The notes: generated from the sequence alone by a model not told the origin. A stretch of 64,000 bases of DNA from Synchiropus splendidus (GCF_027744825.2 NC_071335.1:15566501-15630500); one strand, 5' to 3'. Positions 50,217 through 63,343 are shown, counted from the stretch's first letter. Program-made: numbers and translations.

Positions 50217-53033
50217 TCACTGAGCGGTCGCCACCAAAGTCCTGGTCCTCTTGGCTGCAGATTCCTCAACAGCAAACGTGTAACTATACTGTAATGAAAA
50301 AAATAAGGACTGAGTGCTTTATTGTCCGTCAAGGAGCTGATCATGTGACCTCACCTCATTCTCAATATCCTGAAGAGACTTTATGCGAATGTTGTTCAAC
50401 TGTGCGTTCAAATGAGGAGCCTTGAAGAAGAACGAAATGAAAAAAATGTCACTGATATTTAGTGTATTTTGTACTAGCTGACCATGAATGACGGATCTTA
50501 CCATGCCATTTGCACTGGATTCAAACTTGGGGTGGAGGCTAAAAGGAACTCCGTCCAGAGCTGAGGGGAAATAAAGATGGTCAGACCGTAGAATTTGTAA
50601 TGGGCGTCGCAGAGTTGAGACTCTGAGCACCTGTGATGGTTTGCAGACTTCCATCAGCGGGTTTGTCAACAGTGTCCTTGGATGAAAGACTGTGGCGCCT
50701 TTGGCTCAGTCTCACAGGAGGTGGAAGAGGAGGAGGAGGGTTGCTATGGAGACAAAGACAAGCTCCTGAGAAAAGTAGATATAAACACAAGATTTTATAT
50801 ACATCATATTAAGGTGGGTTTCCATGCTCTGTGCCAGATTTAGGAATTGATCTGGTCCCAAAAATGTATTTTATGATGTGATCTGATCTCTTTGACTTAC
50901 CATGAAATATTTGACTTAACTACATGAGGAAACTAAACTAAACTAAACTAAACTAAACTAAACTAAACTAAACTAAACTAAACTAAACTAAACTAAATGA
51001 ATGAAGGAGTGCAGCATAAGCATAAATATCTATCTTTGCGCACACTGACTGAGCAGTGACACACTTTTAAAAGTACTTAAATGTTATTCATCTGTCTGGA
51101 ACCAGATGAATGAAAAAAAAGCAAACACAAAATTACTAAAATTGGAGCCATATTGTTTCACTTTGTAAATGACAAACCACTTATTTAAGTAATGATGATA
51201 ACAAAGGAAAATTATCAAGAAAAAGTTTTAAAGCAAAGAACTCCTGACACTTTTCTATTTAAGCTTGAGTCACAGAATATGAGAAATAAAAATAGTCATC
51301 TTGTCCTATGATTGTTAAGATGACAAATCCATTGTGATAGTGGTTGACAGCTTTGAATGTGAGCAATGTTTTCTTGACCATGAGTCAGGGAATAAGGCCA
51401 GTTATTTCAACAAAAGCAACAAAAGATCAGTATGTGGAGGAACTGTCCCGGATACAGTAGACGTGTCCAACAGCACTGTACCTGGGTCTGAGAGGGAACG
51501 GAGGTTGCAGTTGATCCAGCGACAGCCCGCGGAGGTCCAGGGACACACTGCGGGGTTTTGCTTGCGGCAGTGGACTGGCAAACGGGCCCTTCTTACACCA
51601 CATAACGTAACCATTGATGTCTCTGTGGAGTAACCAATAGTGCCATCAGATGGTGACTTAAAAGTCAAGCGTGTGCAATGCAACTCACCCCAAACAAGTG
51701 TACTGCTGGAGCATCATTTTGCTTTTGGTGGTGACTTTAATGTCCAACACCGCGGTGTCCACGCTGCCCACAGGGACGACACGCACACACAGGCGTTTCT
51801 TTTTGGTAACAGAAGCCTCTGAACACACACACACACACATGGGTTCAACAGAAAGGTCTCAGGAGAAAACAAGCTCCTCTGAAGAGGCGATGCTCACTTG
51901 CTTCAAGGTGTTCCTGGATGTAACAGTAGCCAGGACGGATGGAGTCCTTGTCGGACAGCAGCACGATGTCCGACACCACCATCCCTGAAGACGTGGACTA
52001 GAAACAGACAACGGTGTAAAAGAATACCTGAAACACAGTGACTGAACCCTCAAGAACAAAGACATGAAACCCATCTGTACCTTGCTGTAACACAGGTAAT
52101 AGCCAGACCTCATTGCAAAGCTCCGTGTGAAGTTCGCTGCTGATCCGTCTTCTGTAATGCTGATCTGTGGCCAAACAAACAAACAAACATCAGTCCTAAA
52201 TGAATACATATATAAATAAACATGAAATTCGATGGTAAGTCACTGTAGGGTTTATCAGTTCACCATGACAATGTTTGAGGGATAAACAGTCTGTGTAAAA
52301 TAGGTATGATGAAAATGGAATTATTTTTATTTGGCAAATTAAAGACATTGAGTTTTAAATAGTCAAATGAATTTACTGTCCTTCAGTAGATAAAAAAGAT
52401 AAATAGTGACATAGCTTCAATGCAAGAAAGAAGACAAACAAGACACAGTAATAATTTGGTAGTAACAGTTTGAGCTCAACTAATGGAAACTCAAATCAGA
52501 TAAAATGCCAAGCTACATAGCTTTATGCTATGCCTCGATTAAAGGTGGAAGGAAATCAATCCATTGTTTTTAGTGGGAAAAAGAATACAGCAAATTACTA
52601 TAGTGAAAATTGCTAGGTGTATTGATCAAAGCCCTGCAATATTACACGACGAAGACAATAGCACAACATAACACACAGGACTTGACACAGACACAAGCTG
52701 AGGCACAGTTAGACACAATCACTGTCCGGATAAAAACTGCTCTTCACTCTGCTCCTTTTAAATCTCTGTACAGTGTAGGAGGAACTATTGGATGCACTAA
52801 ATGCAACAATGTAGCCGTGTTCTATAATGGACAAACAACTGACATACAATTGGTCATGTAAGATACTTAAAATGTGTTAGAGGAGATCGAAAAAAAATCG
52901 AGGATTAAGATGTGACCACGCTGAGGGGTAACTTCAGACTTACCAAAGTGAAATCTTTTGGGCAAGTTCCAGTGTTAGACGTCCATGCAACAGCAGTGAC
53001 TGGACGCACGCCGACATGCTCCATTATGGACAT
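50217..53033 (-). CDS. mvb12a: multivesicular body subunit 12A (ESCRT-I)
   Basis: MVB12A is an ESCRT-I subunit that binds ubiquitinated cargo and membranes during sorting into multivesicular bodies. Nine coding exons: 53033-52944, 52164-52081, 51997-51898, 51818-51689, 51622-51482, 50743-50631, 50560-50502, 50420-50355 and 50288-50217. All phases agree and give 284 residues (human 273). The N-terminal half is a MABP domain: [14 protein letters not shown] matches human [26 protein letters not shown] matches KASVSKKKRMCV, and [12 protein letters not shown] matches GDMGGFAIWCKK. A Pro-rich linker follows. The C-terminal UMA region has [14 protein letters not shown] and [17 protein letters not shown], ending [15 protein letters not shown] favours MVB12A over MVB12B. 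The start is the ATG immediately after a CTACAG acceptor, so an upstream non-coding exon is required; a second ATG three codons on is an alternative. Confidence 0.93.
50931..50996. repeat. (AAACT)n pentanucleotide repeat
   Basis: About 13 nearly perfect copies of a 5-bp unit (AACTA register) in the mvb12a intron between exons 5 and 6. Confidence 0.95.
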
Positions 53034-53339
53034 CTGTAGAGGAGACATATATATTGATGAGAAACAGAAGAAACAACTAAAAACATTATCAGTAACTTTC
53101 CTCAGATCTCTGGCCAAATTAACTTCAAGCTTTTGGTCCCATTTTTTAACTGAATATTAACTGATAATTTGACTGGTACTGATGTTATTTTAAATCACTG
53201 TATTTAGACAACATCACACCATGTATCATAAAGGTGTCAGAAAAAAAACAAATGACCTTCCTGTGACAGCAGGTGGACAGATGTGACACACTGGTTCCAC
53301 AGCACTCAGAACAAGTTTGGTATACTGCAAACACCCCTG

Positions 53340-53347
53340 TGACGTCA
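53340..53347. promoter_or_regulatory. perfect cAMP-response element (TGACGTCA)
   Basis: A full palindromic CRE in the inferred 5' UTR intron of mvb12a, about 0.7 kb downstream of its promoter. Confidence 0.3.
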
Positions 53348-54084
53348 CACAATATGCGACTCCTAGATGAGACAATTTACTTTCATAGCGAAGTGAAAAT
53401 CACAGAAACTTTAAAATTAGAAGTCAATGTTAAAGCAACACCAAATGACTGACTGGGACCTGCTGTTCTCAGCATCTATCCAGTGAAGAAGGACCATTGT
53501 GGGAGCAAATATGTCCATGATCGGACACACGCACCTCGGCAAGTTAGTATTGAACGAGGTTCCTGTTCATTTTCAGGATGGTATGCAAACACGGTAGTGA
53601 GTTAGAAAACCTTCCCGGAGTGGAAATGACTCACATTCACGTTTATACACGGTTTCCCTGTCAATATTCCACATCTAGCAACTACTCTGGAACACTATTT
53701 CATAAAGATCCAGAGACGACACCGTTTGTTTAAGAGTCTAAACGGTCTTGAATGAGCGACATTTCCTGAGGAATTCTTTAAATGTAACACGAGCATTCGA
53801 ATTCACAGGGTGGTTACTGTTGTGTTCAACTCAGAGCTCATAGTTTCCATGCTGGTGAACAGACTAAACCTTGACGGTCAGTATGTTTTGAAAACATTTA
53901 GTTTCACATACCCTTCAACAGCTGCCACAAGCGAGCCACACATGGAGACACTAAAGTATACGTCCGTGGAAGGTGATCATTTGTTCACTGACAGCACTTC
54001 GAACATCTCGTTTAAAATATGACACGCTTTTGTTCTGTTTAACACCGGCTTCCCCACGGCGTCCACACCAGACAAACTACTTAC

Positions 54085-54200
54085 GCTGACTCGAAGCCGA
54101 TCGCGACTTGACTTGGGCGAAGACGTTTGATAGAAGAACAACTTTTGCGTCAAGAGCAACACTTTCCTGGTGTTCCTCGACAAAGCAGGAAGTGATGGTC
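54085..54200 (-). other. mvb12a: probable non-coding first exon of mvb12a
   Basis: A minus-strand GTAAGT donor at 54084 follows a CpG-containing stretch (TCGCGATCGG) with no start-codon frame joining mvb12a. Paired with the acceptor just before the start codon at 53033, it gives a 5' UTR intron of about 1.05 kb. The upstream limit of the exon is a guess. Confidence 0.5.
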
Positions 54201-55866
54201 CATGACGACTACAACTCCCATCATACCGTCTGACTCATAATGACACTTTGCCATGTGAACACCAGATGGCAGCAAACCGACGCGAATCCTAACGGAATCG
54301 CTTCATCGTCTCGCTCAATGCGCGTTATGTAAGTTATCAATGGAACCAGCGTCATTCATCTAATTCACATTTATTTTGGCCCAGCCTACGTTTCATGTTT
54401 CCTGTTCATGATTGGTCACTTCATATACATTCTTAACACCATGGCCGTCAATTTAAAATTGAATTTTTATTTTACATCGCATTCTTGGTCGATAAAAACA
54501 CACCTGCGTCTCTTTGACCTTCCTGTGTCTGTTGGCATGGCAACAAGCAGCGGTGAATGGAGTCGAACATTCCATCCCTGCGAAATGGAAACTCGAAATG
54601 GAGATTTGGATATTTTATTTTACCCCGAGAGCTAAATAAAAGCGACTGTGTTAATGACCCTCGTAAGAAATCTACCTGTTAAACTCCCGCCGAGGCCACA
54701 GCGGGTTATTTTACGAGTCATTCGCCAGAAAATAAAAATAAAAAACTATATTCATCGAGTTAAATGTAAGGCGTTCGGGGGCCTACATTCTGCATTCCTC
54801 TGTTACCCCACAATCTTATTTTGATCACAATGCGCGTTTGTGATTTGCATCCTCTGAGAAACGAGTTGAAGACACTATATAAATACACACATTTTTTATT
54901 TGTAGTAAGTTGACTTGCACTTCATATTTAGACGAGAAATTCCATAAAAACTGACCGATTGTTTTTATATCTGTTGTGTTGCATTTGTATATTGTTTCAG
55001 AGGATTAATAACATTTACCGTTGTAAACTCGGCGTTAAAAATGTACACTGTAATTTCTGAATCACACATATACGCTAGCATCATAATGGTGAAGCTATTT
55101 CAGCGCAGGCATTGAAAGGTACCCGCTACCGTTGTGTGGGACATTCTTTCATAATAAAAGGATGGCATTAAATACAAGTGTCGTTGGAAGGCTAAAATAA
55201 AGTTTCTCTTTATATATCATTGTTTTGTCTATTCACTGCGTCTGAGTAAAAGAGTGAGCTGAATAGCTTCGTTTTCAATTCACCGCGTTGTAATCAGCGC
55301 ATAGCTAGGAATGACCGGAAGTTGTTTTTGATCTGTTCTAGGGAACTTGATGGTGAATTTCCTAGCTTGGCGTCGTCCATGGGATCGGTTCTTGAAACTA
55401 AAAATAGCATTAGTTTAGGTTGTAAACGCGCTACTATGGCATCTGCTCGTCTGACGGAACACTTTTAAAGGCGCAGATGGGCGGGACACTCAGATAACAC
55501 GAGACTGAACGGAGGCAAACGACCACACTGGACCAGTCAGGTCATTCATTATTGGCAACATTTACACGCTTAGTAGCGCATTTATGCTTCGTTTTAGTCA
55601 TGTTACACCACGGGAAAGAGGAGTGGGAGTCCATCTGACTGAGCATTTTACTGTCCATAAAGGTTGATTTCATTTCTGAATCCATTTCTGCTGCTGCTCC
55701 GGTTCTTTGCTTTCGTGTCAAATATGGAGTGGTCTTATTATTATTGTCCCCCAAAGCGTGGCACTGGGTTCCTGTGGACGAAACCAGAAGATATGAAATA
55801 ACCATTCCCTCTTTATTACAGATAACAGTGTGGATTTCCAGCCACTGCCTGACCAGCCCAGTTGGT
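54201..55866. promoter_or_regulatory. head-to-head region between mvb12a and the pbx gene
   Basis: The two genes diverge from this 1.7-kb region. It contains a CTCF-like motif at 54260-54271, AT-rich DNA in the middle, and, near 55480-55530, CG-bearing sequence that could be the pbx promoter. An acceptor-like TTATTACAG at about 55812-55820 suggests the pbx coding exon may be preceded by a non-coding exon. I see no other gene. Confidence 0.45.
54260..54271 (+). promoter_or_regulatory. CTCF-motif-like site
   Basis: CACCAGATGGCA fits the twelve core positions of CTCF (CASYAGRKGGCR). It lies just upstream of the mvb12a promoter and has the same orientation as the site at 49473. Confidence 0.35.
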
Positions 55867-58800
55867 ATGGAGGACCGTGGCCCCAATGGCCACAGTGATC
55901 CAGCTCATGCTGACCAAAGTTTACAAGTTGACTCCGGTCAAAGTTGTGATGGGATCCAGGTGGATGTTGGACACATTCTTCGACAGATTGCCATCACAGA
56001 TGAGAGTCTGGACGAAGCCCAGGCCAGGTAAAAGCAGAGAAGCTGGTTCAACTCAAGTGGCGGTGTCTCCCATGTGAACAAATAAACCCTTTGAATAAGG
56101 ACCTCACCTGATTCAAACACACGGTTCTGACTGTTGTTTTTTGATTTCAGCCCCATTAAAGCTTCAGCTATTGCTACCGACTGCTGCACCACGTTTTTAT
56201 GATGATGATGATGATGATGATGATGATTATTATTATTATTATTATTATTATTGTTTGATCATGAAATTAAAATGCGTTTGATATTTCCCGAATAGACCAG
56301 TATTTACATTCAGACTTTCTGGAGGCAAATTTTAAATGGTGTTTCGTTTCAAGTCACCCAAACATAGATGTACAGTAGACTCCCGTGCTTCATCGGGTCC
56401 TTATTTTTTAAGTTAAGTTTTTTATTTTTTTATTATTTTTTTTTTCATCAGTTTAAGGACGTTTAACTTGAACTGTGGCCAGTCTCTCAGTCTCAGACTC
56501 TTAGCGTCACTATGCCGGACAGATCTTGAGTTTGGCGCGTGTCTAAATTCAGTGAAGTTATTTATGGTTAGCACTGGTTTGTCAATTCAGTTGTTTATCA
56601 AAGAATGAGTGAGTTTGTGTGGGAAAAATGCTGTATTCTTAGTGATACATTGTAACTACTGAAGCACTGTTTTGACACTTTAGGAAACTGGCGCTCAACT
56701 GTCACAGTCTGAAGCCGGCCCTCTTCAGTGTTCTGTGCGAGATGAAGGAGAAAACAGGTGAGTTGCGAGCGTTTATAAAACAATTTAAGCAACAAACTTA
56801 AGCACATTTCTCTGAATTTTTAAAGGAGTGTTAAACTTTAAATTGCCTATGTTTTGATAGTTTTATAATGTTTTAAATATGACCCTAATTTGCTATACAT
56901 ACATGAAGTAAAGGAAAAGGTTTTTCTTCAACACAGGAATTTTACGATCTGTGGCCCTGTTAATGTTTTCCTCTTTCTTCAAAGGAAGTGTGCTCATACA
57001 ACTCCTCTGTTTGTGATTATGTTTTGGCCATGTTCTCCTCCAAATGCTCAGATGGTGATCAGGCTAGAGGAGACACTGCAGGACGAGCGTCATAACAGCA
57101 GACGCTTTTGACTGACAAATTGATGGGAGCCACAAGATCTTCTAATCTGGGTGACTGACTTTAGGAATTTGTACCAGTAAGATGATGTTGTGACACAGCA
57201 GCAGGGAACACAAAGGGAAGGTGCCACTGCGACAGTCATCCAAACCTGCTTTTACTCTAACCCTAACAACCCTAACCTGGTGGTTTGATGGTGGCTTTGA
57301 TCAATACTGACAAGAGGTGGGACTTGATTTAAAAAAGTGGTCAAATCCATTTTGTAATTCAATGAATTGTGACTTGTTGCATTATAATATTTCATACCGG
57401 AACGATCAAATCTGTCCATAAAAGCGTAAACATCAGGAGCAAACTCTACTGTATCTAGTACACAGAACAACATTTCTGAGCTTTATTTACTCTCCTTCAT
57501 CATGGATGTTTTGGTTTGGACGTCACATCACATTTTATGAAGTGGTGAACCTGGAATTGGTGACAGAAAAATAGATTTTTTACAGTAATAGATTAATCCA
57601 AATCAAGTCTCAGAAATAAAAAAGTCTTTCAATGAGTGTAATAACCATGTTTATATGGGCTGACACAATAAGATCGATGGAACAATGACTTTACTTCCTA
57701 GATCCTAAACTGACAAATCGCAGTGGATCAGCAGCTGACAGTATAAAGATAGAGGCACATGAACCAGATGTAACGGGTGAAATACAAAATGATAAATGAC
57801 AGGAGAGATTTCCTGTTCAAACACTGCAAAAAGACATTTAGATTTTTCTAGATTTTGCATCATGCTGTATAATGTGCTTGCGTTGATGCTCAAATGGTGG
57901 CGGTGTGGTTTCTTATTTGTAGTCCGAGTTAGATATGAAGGGAGGCGAAGAAGAGAGTGTAGGCATGGTGGAACAGGTGGAGATGACTGTCAGGAATGGT
58001 TTATGAATGGAACTGTAGCAAAGTCAGAAGTAAGTAAGGAAGTGTGGAGGCATGAGAGGAAGACAACCAGTGAGGTTCGAGATGGATCGAAAAGATGGAG
58101 TAATGTAATTATTGGACAAAATCATATTTAATACTCATCACTCTCCTCAAAATTCTGATATTATTGGCACATTTTAAATATATTTTTTTCCACCATTCAT
58201 GAGTTTGACTCATTGGAAACTACATTTGAGTTGTCTCCCAACTCAGGCGACTTGTTATTTCTAAAACCTTCCATCACCCAGGATGTTGCTTCTCAGGTAA
58301 GATGTTCAAGTCTGGGTGCATATTTTCGCAGCTGTCATTCCCCAATTGTCTGATGATGAATGGCCGACGGGTCCCACATCAGCTGGGTAATTGCCAACTC
58401 ATTTGCATAACGACACATTAACAACCTCTCTAATGAGTACTATTCTTTTTATTGGGTCTTGAGCTGCCCCACAAAAGCAGGCGGTTCTCAGTGGGTGTGT
58501 CAGCGGCGCGTGTGCTTTCCTGGGTTAACTATACCAGGGCATGTTTTTGCTTGTTCGGTGCGGCATGTTGGGTTTCAGAAAGTCTAGCAGGAGTTTTATG
58601 TTGAGGTTTTGAGTTGAGTCGGGAGACACACTGAAACTGGAAAAGATGACGCCACATTGATGACATAAAGTCAGTCACATCTAGTATTGTTTCCTGGCTG
58701 AGGGTCTCCAAGCAGTCGTAACGGAGCCACCTTCTAGGACTTGATGTCTCTGTTGGCACCGGATGCAAAAATGATCTCTTGCTTTCTTCACAGCTTTAAA

Positions 58801-59911
58801 AATGCCAATACAGGAAAAAGAGGACCCTCCAGACCCACAAGTCATGCGACTGGACAACATGTTGTTCGCTGAAGGGGTGGCCGGCCCAGTCAAGGGGGCG
58901 GCGGCGGCTGCCTCCACTGCCACCTCAGGAGGGATACCGGACGATGAAAGTGAAGAACACGCCGACTACAGAGAGAAGCTTGATCAAATACGACAGATTT
59001 ATCAGGCTGAACTGGAGAAGTACGAACAGGTCAGTTCTTTTGGTTTCACCACAACCAAAACCTCCGGATGAAAAATATTGTTGTGTCAAATATCTCCGTT
59101 TCCAGTGCTTAATATTGCAGTATTGATGCAGTTTTTATTATCTTTTGCCAGGCGTGCAATGAATTTACAGGTCATGTGATGAACCTGCTGAGGGAACAGG
59201 CTCGTACACGACCCATTATGCCCAAAGAGATCGAGACCATGGTCTCGGCAATACGTCAGAAGTTCACCGCCATCCAGACGCAGCTGAAACAGAGCACGTG
59301 TGAAGCCGTGATGATTCTGCGCTCCAGGTTCCTGGATGCCAGGTGAGAGCGTTTCCATCTCATTTTTCATGTCTCAGCTAATCGCCTCCTTCCTGCCTCC
59401 AGGAGGAAGCGGAGGAACTTCAGCAAGCAGGCCATTGAGATCTTAAATGAATATTTCTACTCCCACTTGGTGAACCCCTACCCCACTGAGGAGGTGAAGG
59501 AGGAACTGGCCAAGAAGTGCTCCATCACTCCAGCCCAGGTCTGCAATCCAGGTTCAAGATTTTTAAAGTTCCCTGTTGACTCACTGACATTTTGTTTTCT
59601 TCCATTGCCACAGGTGGCGAACTGGTTTGGAAACAAGAGGATCCGATACAAGAAGAACATCGCCAAGTACCAGGAGGAAGCCAACATGTACGCCACCAAA
59701 ACTGCTGCAGATTCTGCGAGTCTGTCTTCACAGACCAGTCAGTCCAACTCCCCAGCTACACCAAACTCAGGTACTCAGTCCTCCATGTCAACCTGGTATC
59801 TACAAGGTTTGACCCAAGAGCTTGTGGTTTTGTAGTGTAACTGGGAGTGTGTTGATGTGTTCACCAGGAGGATACACATCCTTTTCCTACGCTCCTGATG
59901 ACAGATTATGA
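55867..59911 (+). CDS. pbx4: PBX-family TALE homeobox transcription factor, short b-type form
   Basis: PBC-class homeodomain cofactor that pairs with HOX and MEIS proteins on DNA. Seven coding exons: 55867-56027, 56684-56757, 58794-59029, 59152-59342, 59403-59538, 59614-59770 and 59868-59911. All phases agree and give 332 residues. PBC-A and PBC-B regions are clear: [44 protein letters not shown] with an alanine run, and [20 protein letters not shown]. The homeodomain spans about 220-282, with the three-residue loop extension (NPYPTEE) and recognition helix [14 protein letters not shown]. The last exon encodes [14 protein letters not shown], resembling the GGYPSPCYQPDRRIQ tail of b-type PBX isoforms. 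The sequence is more diverged than PBX1-3, and linkage to mvb12a (human 19p13.11) favours pbx4; another pbx paralogue is possible. An upstream 5' UTR exon is likely. Confidence 0.9.
56200..56252. repeat. (GAT)n(TTA)n compound microsatellite
   Basis: About nine GAT copies followed by about eight TTA copies in pbx intron 1. Confidence 0.9.
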
Positions 59912-60381
59912 GAGAAAAATCTTCGTCTTTCCAGGTAGGGGACTGAGGTGGATGTTTTTGCAAAAATAGTTTCCAAAAAACCTGATATTTAAGCTGGGTT
60001 CTATGTAAACTATGACTTATTTACTGACTTTTTGTGCTGCCAGTATTTAAACACCTACTTCAGTGGCAGCTTGAGCTGCACTGCAGGTTAGGATGATTTC
60101 ATTCAACATTTTGACTTTATTTGTCCTTTCACTTTGTGTAATAGCAAGTGTTTTTGTTAGTTTACGTTGTAATATGAAATGACCCAAGTATTGTGAGGTT
60201 CAGGCTGATACTCTCCCCTTATTGGTTACTGCTCTGTATTGGCAGGTATATAGCGATATGATACGTATCTCGTTGTATTCCCATACATTCAGCAATATAT
60301 TGTAATAAGAACCATCATCTTCAGGGGGGAAATCAGATAATGCTCTACAATGTTTTGTGCATGAAAAAGAGTTTATTGTGA

Positions 60382-60389
60382 TGACGTCA
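60382..60389. promoter_or_regulatory. perfect cAMP-response element (TGACGTCA)
   Basis: A full palindromic CRE downstream of the pbx stop codon. It may be a chance match. Confidence 0.25.
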
Positions 60390-60719
60390 GCCCACTTTGA
60401 CTTTCGGTTAAATCTCACAAATCAACAAAATAACTCCAGTGTGTAAAACAAAAAAGTTAGTATTAAACATGTCACAAAAAACAACAACAGAATATCCAAC
60501 CTGGTTGAGGAATTGACCATGTATAAGGTGAAGAAAGCGTTTAACTCCTTGCCATTGTTGTTGTCATGGATGCCAAGTGCTACTTTTTTCTTCCACAGGT
60601 CCATGATGAGTCCATTCCCTCCATATCTGGACACAAACCTCACTGACTACTTAGTACTTCTTATGTTCTTAACCATGTTGACTTTTTTATTAGCATGTTT
60701 TCCACTTCATTTTGTATAC

Positions 60720-60823
<104 letters not shown>

Positions 60824-60975
60824 GAAGACACTAAGTATTGCATTTTTAGCCTGCGAGAGGTTCATGGTCTCCATGCAAGAGTTCATCATGATAAAACACA
60901 AAGATGCACTCTTCTTGACTTTTATGCATGTCAGAGTTTTGTGGCTGTTGATAATGATGTATTCTCTTTAATAAA

Positions 60976-61762
60976 AACAACCAAATGAAAGAATATTTTG
61001 CATTTTTGGCTCATCGTTGCACTTAGACACACACATATATTTCTCACAGCGAAAGAAACAGTTGTCATTTTTTTCAAAATAAATGAAGAACTGAAATGCT
61101 TCAGTTGGTTTCTGTCTCTGTCTCAGCCCCTTCATTGGTCTCCGTCTGCTCTGGTCTCGCCACAGTCTTGTTCTGTGCAGTACATCATTGTTGCTGACAT
61201 AATCACATGTTTTTCATGGGAAACAAAACACTTAAATCTTGCTGTTAAATCTCCTCAACGTCTGTTTAATCATCTACTTATCACTGGAAACTGCAGTCGT
61301 GACTATCTCAGTGATGACATCAACATGGTTTTTGAGGCTCAAAGTCCACTTGGCATGTGCAACATTCTTTTGTGAATATTCATTTTAAGGCAACAATTAT
61401 GAATTGAGTAGAACAAACAAGCTTGGATTCACATCATTTTAATTTAGGAGATAGTTTTGCTTATTTATATCCATTAGCAGAGCCAAGTTTTCAAGGTTGA
61501 ATCTTTAGCTTACTGAAGTGTAATAGATAGTGATTTATTGTTACCTCTAGCAAAGCTGTGCTGGTTTGATACACAAATTATTTTACCCCAAACAGATACA
61601 GATGACTACTGAGACAGAATTGCTCTACCGCCGTTGTTCCAGTGTGACTGACCCTGCTGGTCAGTGTTTGTGTACTGAAGAGGTGAATGGTAAGTAGGTG
61701 GGCAAGGTTAGAGTGTTTTTTTGCAGAGGACGGCCAGCCAGCCAGACTCTGCTCTCTCCACC
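60976..61762. other. intergenic region upstream of the Ig-domain gene
   Basis: No gene seen. The last 100 bases should include the 5' UTR of the Ig-domain gene, including a CCAGCCAGCCAG run just before its start. Confidence 0.6.
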
Positions 61763-63291
61763 ATGGAGTTATCACGGGCTGCTCTGCTGCTATTCTGTCT
61801 CATCTGTTCAGGTAATGCCTTCTTAGTCCACATATCTTTGCCATTGACTTTGTGTTGTTTACGAGAAGATAATTCACTCTCATATTTTAAAAGTTAAAAG
61901 GCTGACTGTACTGGTGTATTTGCTCTTGAAAAAAACAAAACAAACATGCATCTAAAAATCATGTGCTTCGAAAGCAATAGATAATGTCGAAGCAATGTTC
62001 AGGATCTTACCAATTGCAAAAAGGCTCATATGGGGATAAACAAACAAACAAGCAAACAAAAAAAATACAATAAATAATAACATTAATAACGTTTCTCTAC
62101 TTTCAAAGTTGACCATTATGTTTTGTGTGACTAGGAATTTAGGGTGTTGCCCTGTAAATTGTGACGTTAAAGTACAATTCTAGATAGTAAAAAAAAAAAG
62201 AAAGTTGAAAAGTTTTAAGGAAGTAGAACTCAAATATTTCATTGTTCTTATCTAAATGTCTATTTGCACTTGCAAAGTCTTTCTTCAGTGGTCAAAAGTT
62301 AGCGTGTTATTTATGCTAATCCATGAACAAAGCTAGTGAGGCATGAACAAACACAACTCTTACATAAGCTGCTCAGCAAAAGGCTTTTATTCATCAGAAG
62401 TTCTGTATTTTCGACCAGGCTTCTAACAGTGTGAGATTAAGAAAGTATTTTGAAAGACTATCTATAGGTGCAGAAACCCAGATCTATTGTGATCAATACC
62501 GTTAGCACGTTAAAGCTAACACAAAATAGCAGTTGGTTAGCATTCAGCGCTCTTCATGACCAGGAAATTCACGTGATTTACAAGTCAAAAATTATGAGAG
62601 AGAGCAACAAAATACATGTCACTGCTGCTTTTGTACATAAATAATGTTGCATTAAAAAAGTAAACTTATAAAAAAGTAAGCTACATGTATGTTGCGCCCT
62701 GCAGCGAGTGGTCAGCCAGTGGTCACGTTAGAACCCCGCTCCATCACCGTGCGGCAAGGCGAGGCAGCCAGCTTCAGGTGTCAAGTCCAGGGCCCCGCCT
62801 CATCTGTCCAGCTGGAATGGAAAAGAGGAAATAACCAGCCACTGCAAGGTGAGCAGCATCTGCTCGTGAGCACATCAGGATTTTTCATGCTCTGTTGCTC
62901 CCTCCAGATAACGTAAAAATAAGTTCAAATGGTTCGCTGCTGACCGTTACCAATGCACGACCCGGAAACAATGCGCAGTACCACTGCGTGGCCACCACCC
63001 CGGCGGGTCGCAAATCCGTCACGGCCGCTCTGCATGTCAGATGTGAGTGCATCGAGGCTCCGGGCTTACTAAGCCAGTCAGACTTCTAGTATGAACCTTC
63101 TTCTTCTCTTACGGTCAGACCCACCTAAAGTGAGTGTTGCACCAAGCGGGCCGATACGAGTCCGGATGGGGGAACAGCTGTCGGTCCAGTGCCAAGCAAC
63201 CGGGAAGCCCAAACCCAAACTGAGCTGGAGGCGGCAGGGATCCACCCTGCAGCTGGTCACTGAGGAAGTCGATGGTGTCAACACTATAAAG
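61763..63291 (+). CDS. immunoglobulin-domain protein, N-terminal part (perlecan-like Ig repeats)
   Basis: Four exons are visible: 61763-61811, 62705-62848, 62908-63042 and 63119-63291, all phase-consistent, and the gene runs off the right edge. Exon 1 has an ideal CACCATGG start and encodes the signal peptide MELSRAALLLFCLICS. The first Ig domain is split over exons 2 and 3: VRQGEAASFRCQVQG carries the first cysteine, LEWKRG the core tryptophan, and NNAQYHCVATTPAG the second cysteine. The second Ig domain starts in exon 4: MGEQLSVQCQATGKPKPKLSWRR. The style (GEAASFRCQV, AQYHCVATTPAG) recalls the I-set repeats of perlecan (HSPG2), but I cannot name an orthologue. The product should be secreted or a type I membrane protein. 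The last donor, AAG followed by GTGGAG at 63292, is weak. Confidence 0.72.
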
Positions 63292-63301
63292 GTGGAGTAT
63301 T

Positions 63302-63343
63302 GATATATATATATATGTGTGTGTGTATATATATATATATATA
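63302..63343. repeat. (TA)n/(TG)n compound microsatellite
   Basis: TA, then TG, then TA dinucleotide runs immediately left of the transposon remnant. Confidence 0.9.

Noticed and set aside
50562..50669. In-frame STLRRPLQ stretch before mvb12a exon 7, resembling human STLRRNDS
   Set aside because: It lies in a different phase from exon 6 and inside the 70-nt intron. Splicing exon 6 to exon 7 gives a better full alignment, so the similarity is coincidental.
50931..50996. (AAACT)n tract as interstitial telomere repeat
   Set aside because: The unit is not TTAGGG or its complement; it is a simple pentanucleotide repeat.
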